Positions 56,050-64,000 of a DNA stretch of 64,000 nt are shown in pieces. Under the pieces are notes generated by a model that made no database searches, was not told the DNA's origin, and worked only from the letters and a program-made list of their open reading frames with translations. How positions within the stretch are numbered: the stretch's first letter is position 1; every line of letters starts with the position of its first letter. The translations under genes and the position numbers were made by a program. Source of the stretch: Sphingobacteriales bacterium (lineage in GTDB: Bacteria > Bacteroidota > Bacteroidia > Chitinophagales > CAIOSU01); the NCBI GenBank assembly GCA_027483645.1, contig JAIXUD010000022.1, positions 1-64,000 on the forward strand. The letters are read 5' to 3'.

Positions 56050-58413
56050 TTAAAACAAGATTCGATATTGCACATCAGGGAAAAAGCCGATTTGGTAGAT
56101 GGTCTCTAAGTCGCCAGTGCGGGTATTGTACTCTTCGCTAAACACGTTTTGCCTACCGGTAAGGTTCTGCAAATCAACCGAGAATTTTTGTGTAGCGCGT
56201 TTGCCTTGAAAGGTATAGGTAAGTTTAAAATCCCAACGGAAGTAGGTGCTGTGGCGCTCTTCGAAGGTGCGGCTGAAATCGTACACTGCGCCACCTGCCA
56301 ATCTAGAGGCATCCAAATCGATAGGGGTGTAGCGCTGGCCGCCCGCTACGGCTATCTTGGTATCGAAACCGATGGTATGCCTGCTTTTTATCTTAAACTC
56401 CTTACCGCCGAGTATGTTGAACACATAGTTGCTGTTGAACTTGGTGCTGCGCCATACCTCATCGCTACCCTCGTATTGAGAGTTAAAGATAGAGGCCGTG
56501 GTTAGGAAATAGTAACCCTGCCCGAAGAACTTCTCCAAGGTAAGCTCAAGGCCATAGTTGTAGCCACGGCCGTTGTTTACCAAACTATCAAAAGGCTCTA
56601 TCCCAAAACCCGCACCTTCGTTGAGCAGTGATACGGTGCTGGGCATGCGCTCAATACCGGCATTGGTAAGGTACTGCCCATATACCTCGGCCTTGAAGCG
56701 GAAGTTTTTACCAATCAAGTTATCATAACCCAATACCAACTGGTTGCTTCGCACAAAATCCAGGTCTTCATTAGTAAGGGCCGTGCTGCCATCGGTATAG
56801 TTGGTTTCTACAAAGTAGCTTTGCAACGGCTGCATTTGGCTGTGTAGCCCGGCACCAATGCTCACGCTTTGGCGCTCCTTAAACTGGTAGCGAAGGTTTA
56901 TACGCGGTTCCACAATCCAAGTATTATTGAGGAAAAAGTGCTGGTGGTGTATGCCGCTATTTAGGGTTACCTTATCAGTAAATCGATGCTGCCACTGTAC
57001 AAAGCTTTGTAGCAGTGGGGCAATGCCGTTGTAATCTTGCACCAGGAAGTAGGTGTTTTCAGCCACTAGTTGCTCATTGGTCAATCGCAGGTCGAATACA
57101 TCAAACTGCACACCTGCCTTAATTAGGTTTTTGGCGTTGAGTTTTTGGTTGTATTGATAGCCTGCGGTGTATTTTAGTTGGGTAAATTCAAGCTCATCGG
57201 TTCTGGTGGGGCTGCCATCAATGATGCTCAAAGAGTCGGCATTAAAGGCTGTATTCCAGCCGGAAACGGCTAAGATGACTCTGCCCGAAGCCTCATTTTT
57301 GTAAAAGTAGTTGTGCGTTAGTCCCAGCACCCCCATATCAGAACCCGCGCGGGAATCTTCGCCTTGGTTGGAGTAGAAATCCTCTTCGCCCGATTCGCTA
57401 TCCAAAAACTCGATGTAACTGATGCCGCCCACCCCAAAAATGGTAAACTGGCCAAGCTTTTTGGTAGGGGCATTTATTTTGAACGTAATATCTTGGTATT
57501 GTGGTATGGCTGCCCCGGTACCAAAATCAATACCGACAGCGCTCAGCAGCCCCAAGGTGCTGTAGCGGTAGTTGAAGATGAAGGATGCCTTGCTCTTTTT
57601 GCTAAAAGGCCCTTCAGCACCCAGCTCAAACCCGTTGAAGCCGATTTGTCCCAAAAACTCATACTTCTCATTGTTGCCGTTGCGTAAGCGAAGGTCGAAC
57701 ACCCCAGCTGTGGCATTGCCGTACTCCGCTGGGAAGGCACCAGTAAGGAAATCGGAGTTTTTGAGGTTGTTGGTGTTGAGCATGGTTACCGGGCCGCCCG
57801 TGGTGCCCAAGGTGCCAAAGTGGTTGGGGCTAGGTATATCAATTCCTTCCAAGCGCCACAATACCCCCGTAGGCGAGTTGCCGCGGATGATAATATCGTT
57901 GCGGTCATCGCTGGCACCACTCACGCCAGCGAAATTTTGCGCCATGCGGCTAGGGTCGCTGCGGGTACCACTATACTTGTTGGCCTCCGTCATGCTCAGC
58001 GTACGTGCACTTACGGTGGCCATATCGTTCAGTGGCTTATCTTTATCGGGTGTACCAGAAACTACGACCTCGTCCATGCGGTTTACCTGCTCTACCAGCG
58101 GCACATCTAGCACCAGCTCTTTGGCACTGTTTAGCTCCAAGTTAGTAAGGGTAATATTTTCGTAACCCAAAAAACTTATCTGCAGGGTTACGCGGCCCAC
58201 CGGCACATTCTCAAGTTTGTAGGCGCCATCATAATCGGTGGTGGTGCCAATAAGGGGCTCACTACCCATTACTATAATGGTTGCACCCGGCACTGGGGTA
58301 TTGCTTTGTGCATCGGTAATTATCCCGCGGATGGTTTGAGTACCCTGTGCCATGGCGGTATAGCCTAGCAGCAGCAGTGCGGCGATAAGCAGGTTGGAAA
58401 GCGTAGTTTTCAT
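56050..58413 (-). CDS. TonB-dependent receptor with carboxypeptidase-like N-terminal domain
   Basis: 787 residues of outer-membrane transporter. The signal peptide is about 1-22 (cut after AMA). A CarboxypepD_reg-like domain spans about 25-105 (RGIITDAQSNTPVPGATIIV, QISFLGYENITL). A plug domain follows (about 120-260, with DRNDIIIRGNSPTGVLWRLEG) and then a beta-barrel ending in Phe (VQYRILF), as expected for outer-membrane insertion. No SusD neighbour is present, so it is not a classical glycan locus. It is first in the run receptor-kinase-regulator (19-bp gap, then 4-bp overlap). The substrate is unknown; iron or small organics are possible. Confidence 0.93.
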   Translation of the reverse strand: MKTTLSNLLIAALLLLGYTAMAQGTQTIRGIITDAQSNTPVPGATIIVMGSEPLIGTTTDYDGAYKLENVPVGRVTLQISFLGYENITLTNLELNSAKELVLDVPLVEQVNRMDEVVVSGTPDKDKPLNDMATVSARTLSMTEANKYSGTRSDPSRMAQNFAGVSGASDDRNDIIIRGNSPTGVLWRLEGIDIPSPNHFGTLGTTGGPVTMLNTNNLKNSDFLTGAFPAEYGNATAGVFDLRLRNGNNEKYEFLGQIGFNGFELGAEGPFSKKSKASFIFNYRYSTLGLLSAVGIDFGTGAAIPQYQDITFKINAPTKKLGQFTIFGVGGISYIEFLDSESGEEDFYSNQGEDSRAGSDMGVLGLTHNYFYKNEASGRVILAVSGWNTAFNADSLSIIDGSPTRTDELEFTQLKYTAGYQYNQKLNAKNLIKAGVQFDVFDLRLTNEQLVAENTYFLVQDYNGIAPLLQSFVQWQHRFTDKVTLNSGIHHQHFFLNNTWIVEPRINLRYQFKERQSVSIGAGLHSQMQPLQSYFVETNYTDGSTALTNEDLDFVRSNQLVLGYDNLIGKNFRFKAEVYGQYLTNAGIERMPSTVSLLNEGAGFGIEPFDSLVNNGRGYNYGLELTLEKFFGQGYYFLTTASIFNSQYEGSDEVWRSTKFNSNYVFNILGGKEFKIKSRHTIGFDTKIAVAGGQRYTPIDLDASRLAGGAVYDFSRTFEERHSTYFRWDFKLTYTFQGKRATQKFSVDLQNLTGRQNVFSEEYNTRTGDLETIYQIGFFPDVQYRILF

Positions 58414-58552
58414 ATAGGCTAGTTTGGTTATCTGGTACGAATATCAGTAGCCTTATTAGGGTACGCTATTTAATAATGATGAATGGCATTTTCGGGCTGG
58501 TGAATGACACGGGCGAGCCATGAACGGTTTACCCGATTTACAGCCTCAAAAC

Positions 58553-60016
58553 TTAGTGCTCCTCTTCAACCAATCCTTCTTCTTTGGCGCGTTTGTTCCA
58601 GAAGTAATAGAACGGCAGGCCTGAGGCAATCAATACCAAGCCGACGCCGGCCTCGCGAGGCTTATCGTCAATGGTAACCGTTACTATAACCGCGCAGAAA
58701 ATAACGAACAGGGCTGGTATTACCGGGTAGCCAACTACTTTGTAGGGCCTTGGGGCATCTTTCATTTTCTTTCTCAATACAAATACCCCGAAAGCGCCCG
58801 CACCATAAAAGATAAAGGCTGCGAAAATGAGCATATCCGTAAGCTGGTCGAAGTTGCCCGAGAGCACCAATACCGAAGACCAAATAGCGGTAATAACAAT
58901 AGAGCTGCCGGGTGTATGGAATTTAGGATGAACCGTGGCTGCTTTACGGAAAAATAGGCCATCTTTTGCCATAGCATAAAACACGCGAGGTGCGGTGAGG
59001 ATGGTACTATTGGTGCAGTTGAAGGTAGCAATCAATATCAACCCGGCGATGGCCCAGCCGCCATATTGCCCGAATATTTTTAAGGCCATGTTTACGGCTG
59101 GTATACTGTTGGGGTCGGCCTGTTTGTTGGCTATTATTTCCGTAACGGGGCTTACGTATAGGTACACAAAATTGATGGTAAGGTATATAACCATTACCAA
59201 CAAAACGCCAAAGGTAAGCGCCAGCGGTATGTTTCGCTTGGGGTTCTTTACCTCAGCGCCTATAAAGCCTACACTGTTCCAACCCTCGTATGCCCAAAAG
59301 GCTGCTAGCATACCGCCAAACAGGGCAGTGAACAGGCTGTTTTCTACCTTGGGTATGGTAATGGTTTGCTGGATGTTGGCCCATGAACCTTCTGCACTAG
59401 CTAGGCCGGCAATGGCAAGCGCAAATATGGCGATAACCACCGTAGAGGCCAGTATTTGGGCGATAAACCCACCGTATTTTACCCCATTGTAATTTACTAC
59501 GCCCAACAAGGTTATCAAGCCTATGGTAAGCAGCTTGATACCGGCATCTTTAAATGGCGAGAACACGTGTGCTATGGTACCATCTTCTAAAGCGTAAGGA
59601 ATAAACTCCATATTCTGCCAACTTAACGGCAACTCGGGCAGGGGCCAAATAGAATGTACGGAGCCGGCAAACACATAAGCAATAGATGCGATGGTGGCAC
59701 ACTGTATAACGGCAAAGGATGTCCAACCATATAAGAAGGCAAAAAAGCGGCCATACATGCGCTTGAAATAAACGTATTGCCCACCGCTATCGGCTATCAT
59801 GCCCGCTATTTCGGCATTGGTAAGTGCACCCATCCAACTTACTAACCCGGCCAATAACCAGCACAACAAAATCAAGCTGGGCGAGCCTAAGTCTTCGCTC
59901 ATGGGAGCTACCTTCTTAAACACCCCCGACCCAATAATGGAACTGATAACGAGCAACACTACTGTTGTTAAACCGAGGGTTGGCTCCAACCTAGGAGCAT
60001 TGGCATTTTGTTTCAT
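58553..60016 (-). CDS. APC-family amino acid permease
   Basis: 487 residues with about twelve membrane helices. The N-terminus has the APC signature (SSIIGSGVFKKV, a GSG substrate-binding loop), followed by LVSWMGALTNAEIAGMIADSGGQYVYFKRMYG. The central SVGFIGAEVKNPKRNIPLAL motif is typical of the LAT-like group. Likely a cytoplasmic-membrane amino acid transporter or exchanger; the substrate is not predictable. It is monocistronic, with 139 bp to the TonB receptor downstream and a long repeat-bearing spacer upstream. Confidence 0.92.
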   Translation of the reverse strand: MKQNANAPRLEPTLGLTTVVLLVISSIIGSGVFKKVAPMSEDLGSPSLILLCWLLAGLVSWMGALTNAEIAGMIADSGGQYVYFKRMYGRFFAFLYGWTSFAVIQCATIASIAYVFAGSVHSIWPLPELPLSWQNMEFIPYALEDGTIAHVFSPFKDAGIKLLTIGLITLLGVVNYNGVKYGGFIAQILASTVVIAIFALAIAGLASAEGSWANIQQTITIPKVENSLFTALFGGMLAAFWAYEGWNSVGFIGAEVKNPKRNIPLALTFGVLLVMVIYLTINFVYLYVSPVTEIIANKQADPNSIPAVNMALKIFGQYGGWAIAGLILIATFNCTNSTILTAPRVFYAMAKDGLFFRKAATVHPKFHTPGSSIVITAIWSSVLVLSGNFDQLTDMLIFAAFIFYGAGAFGVFVLRKKMKDAPRPYKVVGYPVIPALFVIFCAVIVTVTIDDKPREAGVGLVLIASGLPFYYFWNKRAKEEGLVEEEH

Positions 60017-60549
60017 GGTGGTGGCTACGTGTGTGTACCCAAAGGTATTAAAAATTGGTTACGGGTTGGGGATTACCGGTTGAAGATTTTTAAGGGTGAT
60101 TGATATAATAAGCTTGCACATTGTTGATAGGTCTGAAAAGCCCTATCCTAGCATTCTACAGCCCCTTCAGGGCTGTCCGCATTTTATGACGCCCCAACGG
60201 GCAATGCCGTTAAGTTAAGCACGATATAATTTTCAGGTAATGAGTGGTCTGACGGCTTTTTTGCGCAAGGAAGTGTTTTGCAATCGCAGCGAAGCTTGCC
60301 ATGTCAGGCCGTCCGAACACTTTTTCCTTTAGTCATTCCACGCGAACTTGTGAATGTAGCACCGAAGCGTTCAGACGACTCTTTGAGGCATAATAATGAA
60401 GATATACTGGATTTTTATACCCATCGCACCGAAGTCGTCAGACCGCTCAGCGACTTCCCTGCATACCTAATATAACGGCATTGCCAACGGGGCACAAGAA
60501 TTCTAGCCTTGGGCCTTTTCGCTCTATGGAAACAATGCGTTTCCAGAAA
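60017..60549. other. Gene-free spacer holding a nested palindromic element
   Basis: No plausible gene is present. Most of it (60158-60493) is a structured element described separately. A 7-bp hairpin (TGGAAAC/GTTTCCA, 60527-60545) lies just past the DoxX stop and has no T-run. Confidence 0.6.
60158..60493. repeat. Nested inverted-repeat element
   Basis: Outer arms 60191-60212 (GCCCCAACGGGCAATGCCGT plus TA) and 60473-60493 pair over most of their length. Inner arms 60242-60256 (GAGTGGTCTGACGGC) and 60434-60448 pair at 13 of 15 positions. A hairpin ACAGCCC/GGGCTGT (60158-60176) precedes them. No transposase is present. It may be a non-autonomous mobile element or an untranslated structured RNA. 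Confidence 0.65.
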
Positions 60550-60987
60550 CTACTTTTTCTTAACTGCCTTACTGGCCTTCCCGCCAATCAATTGATCCAA
60601 AGAATACTTCCCGCTGCCAAGCAATAGCAAGGCGATATAGATAGCCAAGTAAAGTAAGGCTAGTTCTTTCTTCTTGAATGGGTCATCACCGTGGGCGATG
60701 AATGCGGCGACTGCCATGGTAACTATCAATGGGATGGAAGCCAAGCGTGTGCCAAAACCGAGTATCAACAGCGCGGCGCAAACCAACTCAGCAAACACTG
60801 CGAGCAACAACGACGGCGCAGCGCCAATACCAAACGGGTCGGCAAACTCAATATTGCCGCCGGCCGCCAGCTTCTCCCATTTACCGATGCCATGTGTAAT
60901 CATGAAACTACCACCCACCAGGCGTAGCAGCAGCAAAGCAATGTTAAGGGCATGAGCGTTAATGGCGGTAGTGAAGAGTGTTTTCAT
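60550..60987 (-). CDS. DoxX family membrane protein
   Basis: 145 residues, four hydrophobic helices: about 12-32 (LNIALLLLRLVGGSFMITHGIGKW), 55-76, 83-98 and 108-126. The N-terminal RLVGGSFMITHGIGKWEKL fits the DoxX/SURF4-like family, which is linked to quinone-associated redox or stress functions. The Lys-rich C-terminus (KKK) is cytoplasmic-looking. It stands alone, with a TATCTTCG near-match to the -7 box just upstream (60992-60999 on the - strand) and a heptad array directly behind that. Confidence 0.85.
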   Translation of the reverse strand: MKTLFTTAINAHALNIALLLLRLVGGSFMITHGIGKWEKLAAGGNIEFADPFGIGAAPSLLLAVFAELVCAALLILGFGTRLASIPLIVTMAVAAFIAHGDDPFKKKELALLYLAIYIALLLLGSGKYSLDQLIGGKASKAVKKK

Positions 60988-61007
60988 AATGCGAAGATAG
61001 GGAAGTT

Positions 61008-61050
61008 GGTCAATGGTCGATGGTCAATGGTCCATAGTCAATAGGCGATG
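61008..61050 (+). repeat. GGTCAAT heptad array
   Basis: Clear 7-bp period: GGTCAAT, GGTCGAT, GGTCAAT, GGTCCAT, AGTCAAT, AGGCGAT. It fills the 70-bp gap between the DoxX promoter region and the end of the BtuB-like gene. Confidence 0.8.
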
Positions 61051-61057
61051 AAATTTC

Positions 61058-62998
61058 TCATTTCTTCTTTACCAAAAACTCATACCGTACCCCACCCGTA
61101 TAGCTCCTGCCTGGCATGGGGCGCCAAGCGATGTTTTGGTACTGGGCATTCCAAAGGTTATCGGCGGATACGTAAACGCTCAGACCTTTAAGCTTTCCCC
61201 CGAAATCTTTCCCAATACGCAAATCGCCCGTGGTAAATGCATCAAGCGATTGGCTATTGTCGCTGGTGATGTAGCGCTTGCCGCACAAGTGCTGTCGGTA
61301 CTGGATATAATAACCTTTAAAGCCCACCATACCCGAGATGTTGCCCAAGTGCTGCGGCGTGTATATCAACAGCTTGCCCGAGGAAGCCCCCTGCGAAGTA
61401 CCTTCGGTTTCGTTAGTGGCTTTATTGAAGTGGTAGTTGGCCGTAAAGCGGTACGTCCAGTTGTTCCTCTTGCCATCTAGTTTCAATAGTGCCTCCACTC
61501 CGCGCGACTTTACGCGGCGCACGTTCTCTGGTGTCCAGATACCGGTGCTGCTTTCGGGTAGCCATAGTATCCAATTCTGCACATCCAGGTAATAGGCGTT
61601 GATGCTGCTTTCCAGTCTTAGGCCTTTTTTAAAGCTCTTATCATAGCCAATCTTTCCTTCCGTGCCCCAGCCTTTTTCCTGCTGCAAATCAGGGTTGCCG
61701 CCGATGCTCCAGTAGCGGTCGTTGAGGGTGGGGTAGCGGTAGTTTCGGAAGATGTTGGAGGAGAGGTAGAAATGTTGCTTGGACGTGTCTCTGTAAAAGG
61801 GCTCGTATCTGATATTGAAAGAAGGCAGAAACGGGGATAACTGGCTATATACTAACTCTTGGCGTAAAATTAAGTTTAGGTCCCATTTATTGTCATTCGT
61901 GCGATAACTGGAGATTCCCACAAATCCAGATACAGGTTGATATTTTATGCCACTGAAATTATTAGTAACCGCCCATAAACTGGTGTGCTCGAGCTTTGCT
62001 TGAAAAATAATGTCCTGTTTTGGTAAGAAGTAGCCATATCTTATTTGTGCAATAGTAGCATGGGTTTGGCTTTTGGAATCTATGATCGGCAACTTAGATT
62101 TATAGTAGATTTCATCGAATTTATAAGTGCTTTCAAAGTATAGTATATGCCTGCTGGGTTTAAGCAAATTTCTAGTTTCAAGTTTTACCAAGCCAAGCCA
62201 ATCCGATTGGTTTTGAAAGCTGTTTGCACTTAACATTGTTGGAGGAATCTGCCGATCCGTTTTAGAAACAAAAGACATTATGTTAAAATGTTTGCTGTAC
62301 AATTCCGCAATTGCAGCATACTGGACAAAATTGGCATATTGTTGTTTCTGGATTGGTTCACCAAACAGAGTAGTGTTCCTAAATTCAAAATCATTGCGGG
62401 CTCTTCTATATAGAAAACCAATTTTACCGGTTAGCTTGTCTGTTCTTGCACTTAGTTTTAATGCAGTATTGTGCGTTCCAAAGCTTCCAACTTCATACCA
62501 TGCCAATCCAGATAATCCTTTCGGAGGGGGTATCGGAATGCTGCCAACATTAATCGCTCCGCCAAAACTACCACTGCCAGCTTGTATTGTGTTCCCACCC
62601 AGAGAAACTGATGCCCCATCAAAAGCACCCATAGGCAGGTTCGTTAAATCAATAGTACCATTCATGCCCGAATTCATTGGAATGCCATTCCAAAAAACCT
62701 TGGTTTGTGAAGCACCCATACCCCGAAGTCCTGTAGTGGCTAATGCCCCAGGTCCATATGATTTGATATATACGCCTGTGTTTTCTTGAAGTAAATTTCC
62801 TAACGAACTAGATTGGTAGTAGACCTTATCCGTTGAATCAATAATTTGGATGTTAAAAGGATTACGAAACACTATCAGCTTAACACTATTAGAACTCACC
62901 TCCACTGTATCAATCCGTTGAATGCTATCCAACGGCACCTGCCCGAACGCGGTAGTGCAGCACAACATCAATATGATATGGAGCCAAGCGATTCTCAT
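61058..62998 (-). CDS. BtuB-like TonB-dependent receptor
   Basis: 646 residues of outer-membrane transporter. The signal peptide is about 1-19 (CTTAFGQ). A TonB-box-like stretch (RIDTVEVSSN, about 28-37) and a plug domain follow (about 45-160: NTGVYIKSYGPGALATTGLRGMGASQTKVFWNGIP split by turns). The barrel comes next and ends YEFLVKKK. It has no carboxypeptidase-like N-terminal domain, like the smaller cobalamin/iron receptors; the ligand is not certain. Its ATG overlaps the stop of the short T9SS-tailed gene upstream (ATGA, 62995-62998), so the two are translationally coupled. Confidence 0.9.
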   Translation of the reverse strand: MRIAWLHIILMLCCTTAFGQVPLDSIQRIDTVEVSSNSVKLIVFRNPFNIQIIDSTDKVYYQSSSLGNLLQENTGVYIKSYGPGALATTGLRGMGASQTKVFWNGIPMNSGMNGTIDLTNLPMGAFDGASVSLGGNTIQAGSGSFGGAINVGSIPIPPPKGLSGLAWYEVGSFGTHNTALKLSARTDKLTGKIGFLYRRARNDFEFRNTTLFGEPIQKQQYANFVQYAAIAELYSKHFNIMSFVSKTDRQIPPTMLSANSFQNQSDWLGLVKLETRNLLKPSRHILYFESTYKFDEIYYKSKLPIIDSKSQTHATIAQIRYGYFLPKQDIIFQAKLEHTSLWAVTNNFSGIKYQPVSGFVGISSYRTNDNKWDLNLILRQELVYSQLSPFLPSFNIRYEPFYRDTSKQHFYLSSNIFRNYRYPTLNDRYWSIGGNPDLQQEKGWGTEGKIGYDKSFKKGLRLESSINAYYLDVQNWILWLPESSTGIWTPENVRRVKSRGVEALLKLDGKRNNWTYRFTANYHFNKATNETEGTSQGASSGKLLIYTPQHLGNISGMVGFKGYYIQYRQHLCGKRYITSDNSQSLDAFTTGDLRIGKDFGGKLKGLSVYVSADNLWNAQYQNIAWRPMPGRSYTGGVRYEFLVKKK

Positions 62999-63369
62999 TC
63001 AGCCACTATAATCTTTTGGGTAAATGTGCCTTCCACAGTGCGCAAGATACCGATGCATAAACCCAAGTTGGTAACGGGTATAGGTAACTGCTGCGCAGGG
63101 GTTTCAAAGGTTTGGGTGTAAATGATTCGACCTGTTAAATCCACCAGCGTAAACTCACCCGCAACAGGGCTGGTGAGGTAGATGTTTTCGCCAGCTTTGG
63201 CTAGAGATGGGTAGATGTAGTAGCCTTCGTTTGTAGTTAATTCGTTTACGGTTACTTGGCGCAATTGCAACTCGCCCAGCGCATGGCCATCGCCGGGGCC
63301 GCCGGTGTAAGCGGTTTGGGCGGTTGCCAAATAGGAAATGTGAAATAGGAGATAGGAAATCACAAACAC
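62995..63369 (-). CDS. Short T9SS type A-tailed protein; start disrupted by repeats
   Basis: The convincing part is the last 110 residues: AYTGGPGDGHALGELQ, then a type A sorting domain (YYIYPSLAKAGENIYLTS ... GTFTQKIIVAE), so it is a very short secreted protein or a tail without a mature body. The frame is open to an ATG at 63693, but that extra 108 residues read through an inverted repeat (63385-63651) and look non-coding. I therefore set the start at GTG 63369, which yields a signal-like VFVISYLLFHISYLATAQ. That stretch is itself encoded by a 7-bp repeat array, so the true start may have been lost. It overlaps the BtuB-like receptor by 4 bp. Confidence 0.55.
   Translation of the reverse strand: MFVISYLLFHISYLATAQTAYTGGPGDGHALGELQLRQVTVNELTTNEGYYIYPSLAKAGENIYLTSPVAGEFTLVDLTGRIIYTQTFETPAQQLPIPVTNLGLCIGILRTVEGTFTQKIIVAE
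63329..63363 (+). repeat. AAATAGG heptad array inside a coding region
   Basis: AAATAGG, AAATGTG, AAATAGG, AGATAGG, AAATCAC: a 7-bp period that encodes the signal-like region of the short T9SS-tailed protein on the - strand. Confidence 0.75.
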
Positions 63370-63384
63370 CTTTCCAAGATACCT

Positions 63385-63651
63385 GTCATTGCGAGGAATG
63401 AAACGTAGCTTTTCGCGAAGTTGAATGACGAAGCAATCCCATGCTTGGCGGTGTGAATTAGTTGATTTGGCGGTTGTTGGTGGGTTGTGCTCCTTGACAG
63501 AGGATGATTGCCAAGGCAGTAATCCCCTGAGTTGAGAGGTGAAACGAACCAACCGCAATGGTTGGCGCACATCATGCTTCGTAGCAGGGGATTGCCGCGG
63601 GGCATTATAGCTAAGTAGGGACTGCAACATTAAGTAGCCCCTCGCAATGAC
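63385..63651. repeat. GTCATTGCGAGG inverted-repeat element (about 267 bp)
   Basis: Ends GTCATTGCGAGG (63385-63396) and CCTCGCAATGAC (63640-63651) are perfect inverted repeats. Inner motifs GACGAAGCAATCCC and GGGATTGCCGCGG lie near the ends and match the general form of a dispersed intergenic repeat. There is no transposase. Confidence 0.75.
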
Positions 63652-63700
63652 GGCGTTAGTTAATGCTTTGGTTATTGGTTTATCCTTTCGCATTTTACGT

Positions 63701-63728
63701 TTTCATATTTCTCATTACATATCCCATA
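63701..63728 (+). repeat. TTTCATA heptad array
   Basis: TTTCATA, TTTCTCA, TTACATA, TCCCATA: a 7-bp period ending 1 bp before the stop codon of the FGE-like gene. It is in approximate inverted orientation to the 63329-63363 array. Confidence 0.65.
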
Positions 63729-63729
63729 T

Positions 63730-64000
63730 TCACCTTACCCCTCTCCCCCCGCCAGTATTCCTCCTACCAGTAGGTACCAACCCTATATAAAATCTATCAC
63801 TCACCGCAAGGTCTCTAAAATCGGGTAGGATGCCGCTGTTCCAGCCGCCGCCGCGGTGGCCGGCGCCTAGGGCATCGGTAGCTGGCCAAGTATTGGTATT
63901 TGCATTGCCGTCGGTGGTAAGGTTGCCGTCGCCGGTGGCGCCGTTATAGTTTAATCCTGTAGTGTTGGTGGTGGTTATTACCAGCTCCCAAAGGTTGCCG
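63730..64000 (-). CDS. FGE/SUMF1-like protein, C-terminal fragment (5' end outside window)
   Basis: 89 residues up to a TGA at 63730-63732, running off the right edge. GNLWELV, the Gly/Asn/Asp-rich TGDGNLTTDGNAN, TWPATDALGAGHRGGGWNSG, AVSDRFY and the terminal GGGRGVR fit the C-terminal half of formylglycine-generating-enzyme-like (SUMF1/EgtB type) proteins of Bacteroidota surface loci. The usual GFRGVR ending appears as GGRGVR. The rest is outside the window, so active-site residues cannot be checked. It is the upstream neighbour, on the same strand, of the short T9SS-tailed gene and the BtuB-like receptor. Confidence 0.7.
   Translation of the reverse strand, partial: GNLWELVITTTNTTGLNYNGATGDGNLTTDGNANTNTWPATDALGAGHRGGGWNSGILPDFRDLAVSDRFYIGLVPTGRRNTGGGRGVR

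Noticed and set aside
60278-60475. 65-residue + strand frame upstream of the permease
   Set aside because: It lies inside the nested inverted-repeat element; no domain, signal or promoter.
63370-63693. N-terminal 108 residues of the short T9SS-tailed frame
   Set aside because: They are translated from the GTCATTGCGAGG element; composition is not protein-like.

Overview
The window looks like a chromosomal segment of a Bacteroidota bacterium (Sphingobacteriia/Chitinophagia-like; genus not determinable from the sequence). The evidence is type IX secretion (T9SS) cargo with gliding-motility-type C-terminal domains or type A sorting tails, a PorP/SprF protein next to a giant SprB-repeat protein, TonB receptors with a carboxypeptidase-like N-terminal domain, LytTR signalling, the pheT-coiled coil-zapA-rny order, and TAnnTTTG-type -7 promoter boxes with no obvious Shine-Dalgarno motifs.

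Region 1 (1-35971, all + strand) is a surface-protein island. It holds the C-terminal 1,251 residues of a SprB-repeat protein with a dockerin-like tail. Next come a 4,642-residue SprB/cadherin-like adhesin with a T9SS C-terminal domain and its PorP/SprF partner. A 4,185-residue beta-helix/Ig-like protein with no recognisable T9SS tail follows, and then a 1,090-residue lamin-tail/Ig-like protein with a T9SS C-terminal domain. About 34 kb thus encode cell-surface filaments or adhesins plus an outer-membrane partner.

Region 2 (36120-38119) has a secreted alpha/beta hydrolase and a small membrane protein. Region 3 (38444-43391) is a housekeeping block: pheT, a small coiled-coil gene, zapA, a candidate 6S-like RNA with its own promoter, and rny with a strong terminator. 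The block is bracketed by inverted copies of a heptad repeat. Region 4 (43470-49921) has a UbiE-like methyltransferase, an unrecognised secreted T9SS cargo protein, a GT-C type glycosyltransferase, a DJ-1/PfpI protein, a DUF2892 membrane protein and another T9SS cargo protein.

Region 5 (50094-64000, all - strand) has an ArnT-like glycosyltransferase and a two-gene DNA-repair-type pair (radical SAM plus DUF4130). It continues with a TonB receptor-histidine kinase-LytTR regulator operon, an amino acid permease and a DoxX protein. At the right edge, a short T9SS-tailed protein is translationally coupled to a BtuB-like TonB receptor, and the end of an FGE/SUMF1-like protein is cut by the window.

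The intergenic spacers hold several classes of structured repeats: large palindromic elements at 19144-19584, 51783-51882, 54054-54206, 60158-60493 and 63385-63651, and degenerate arrays with a 7-bp period that often occur as inverted pairs around gene blocks. I found no tRNA, rRNA, CRISPR array or intact transposase.
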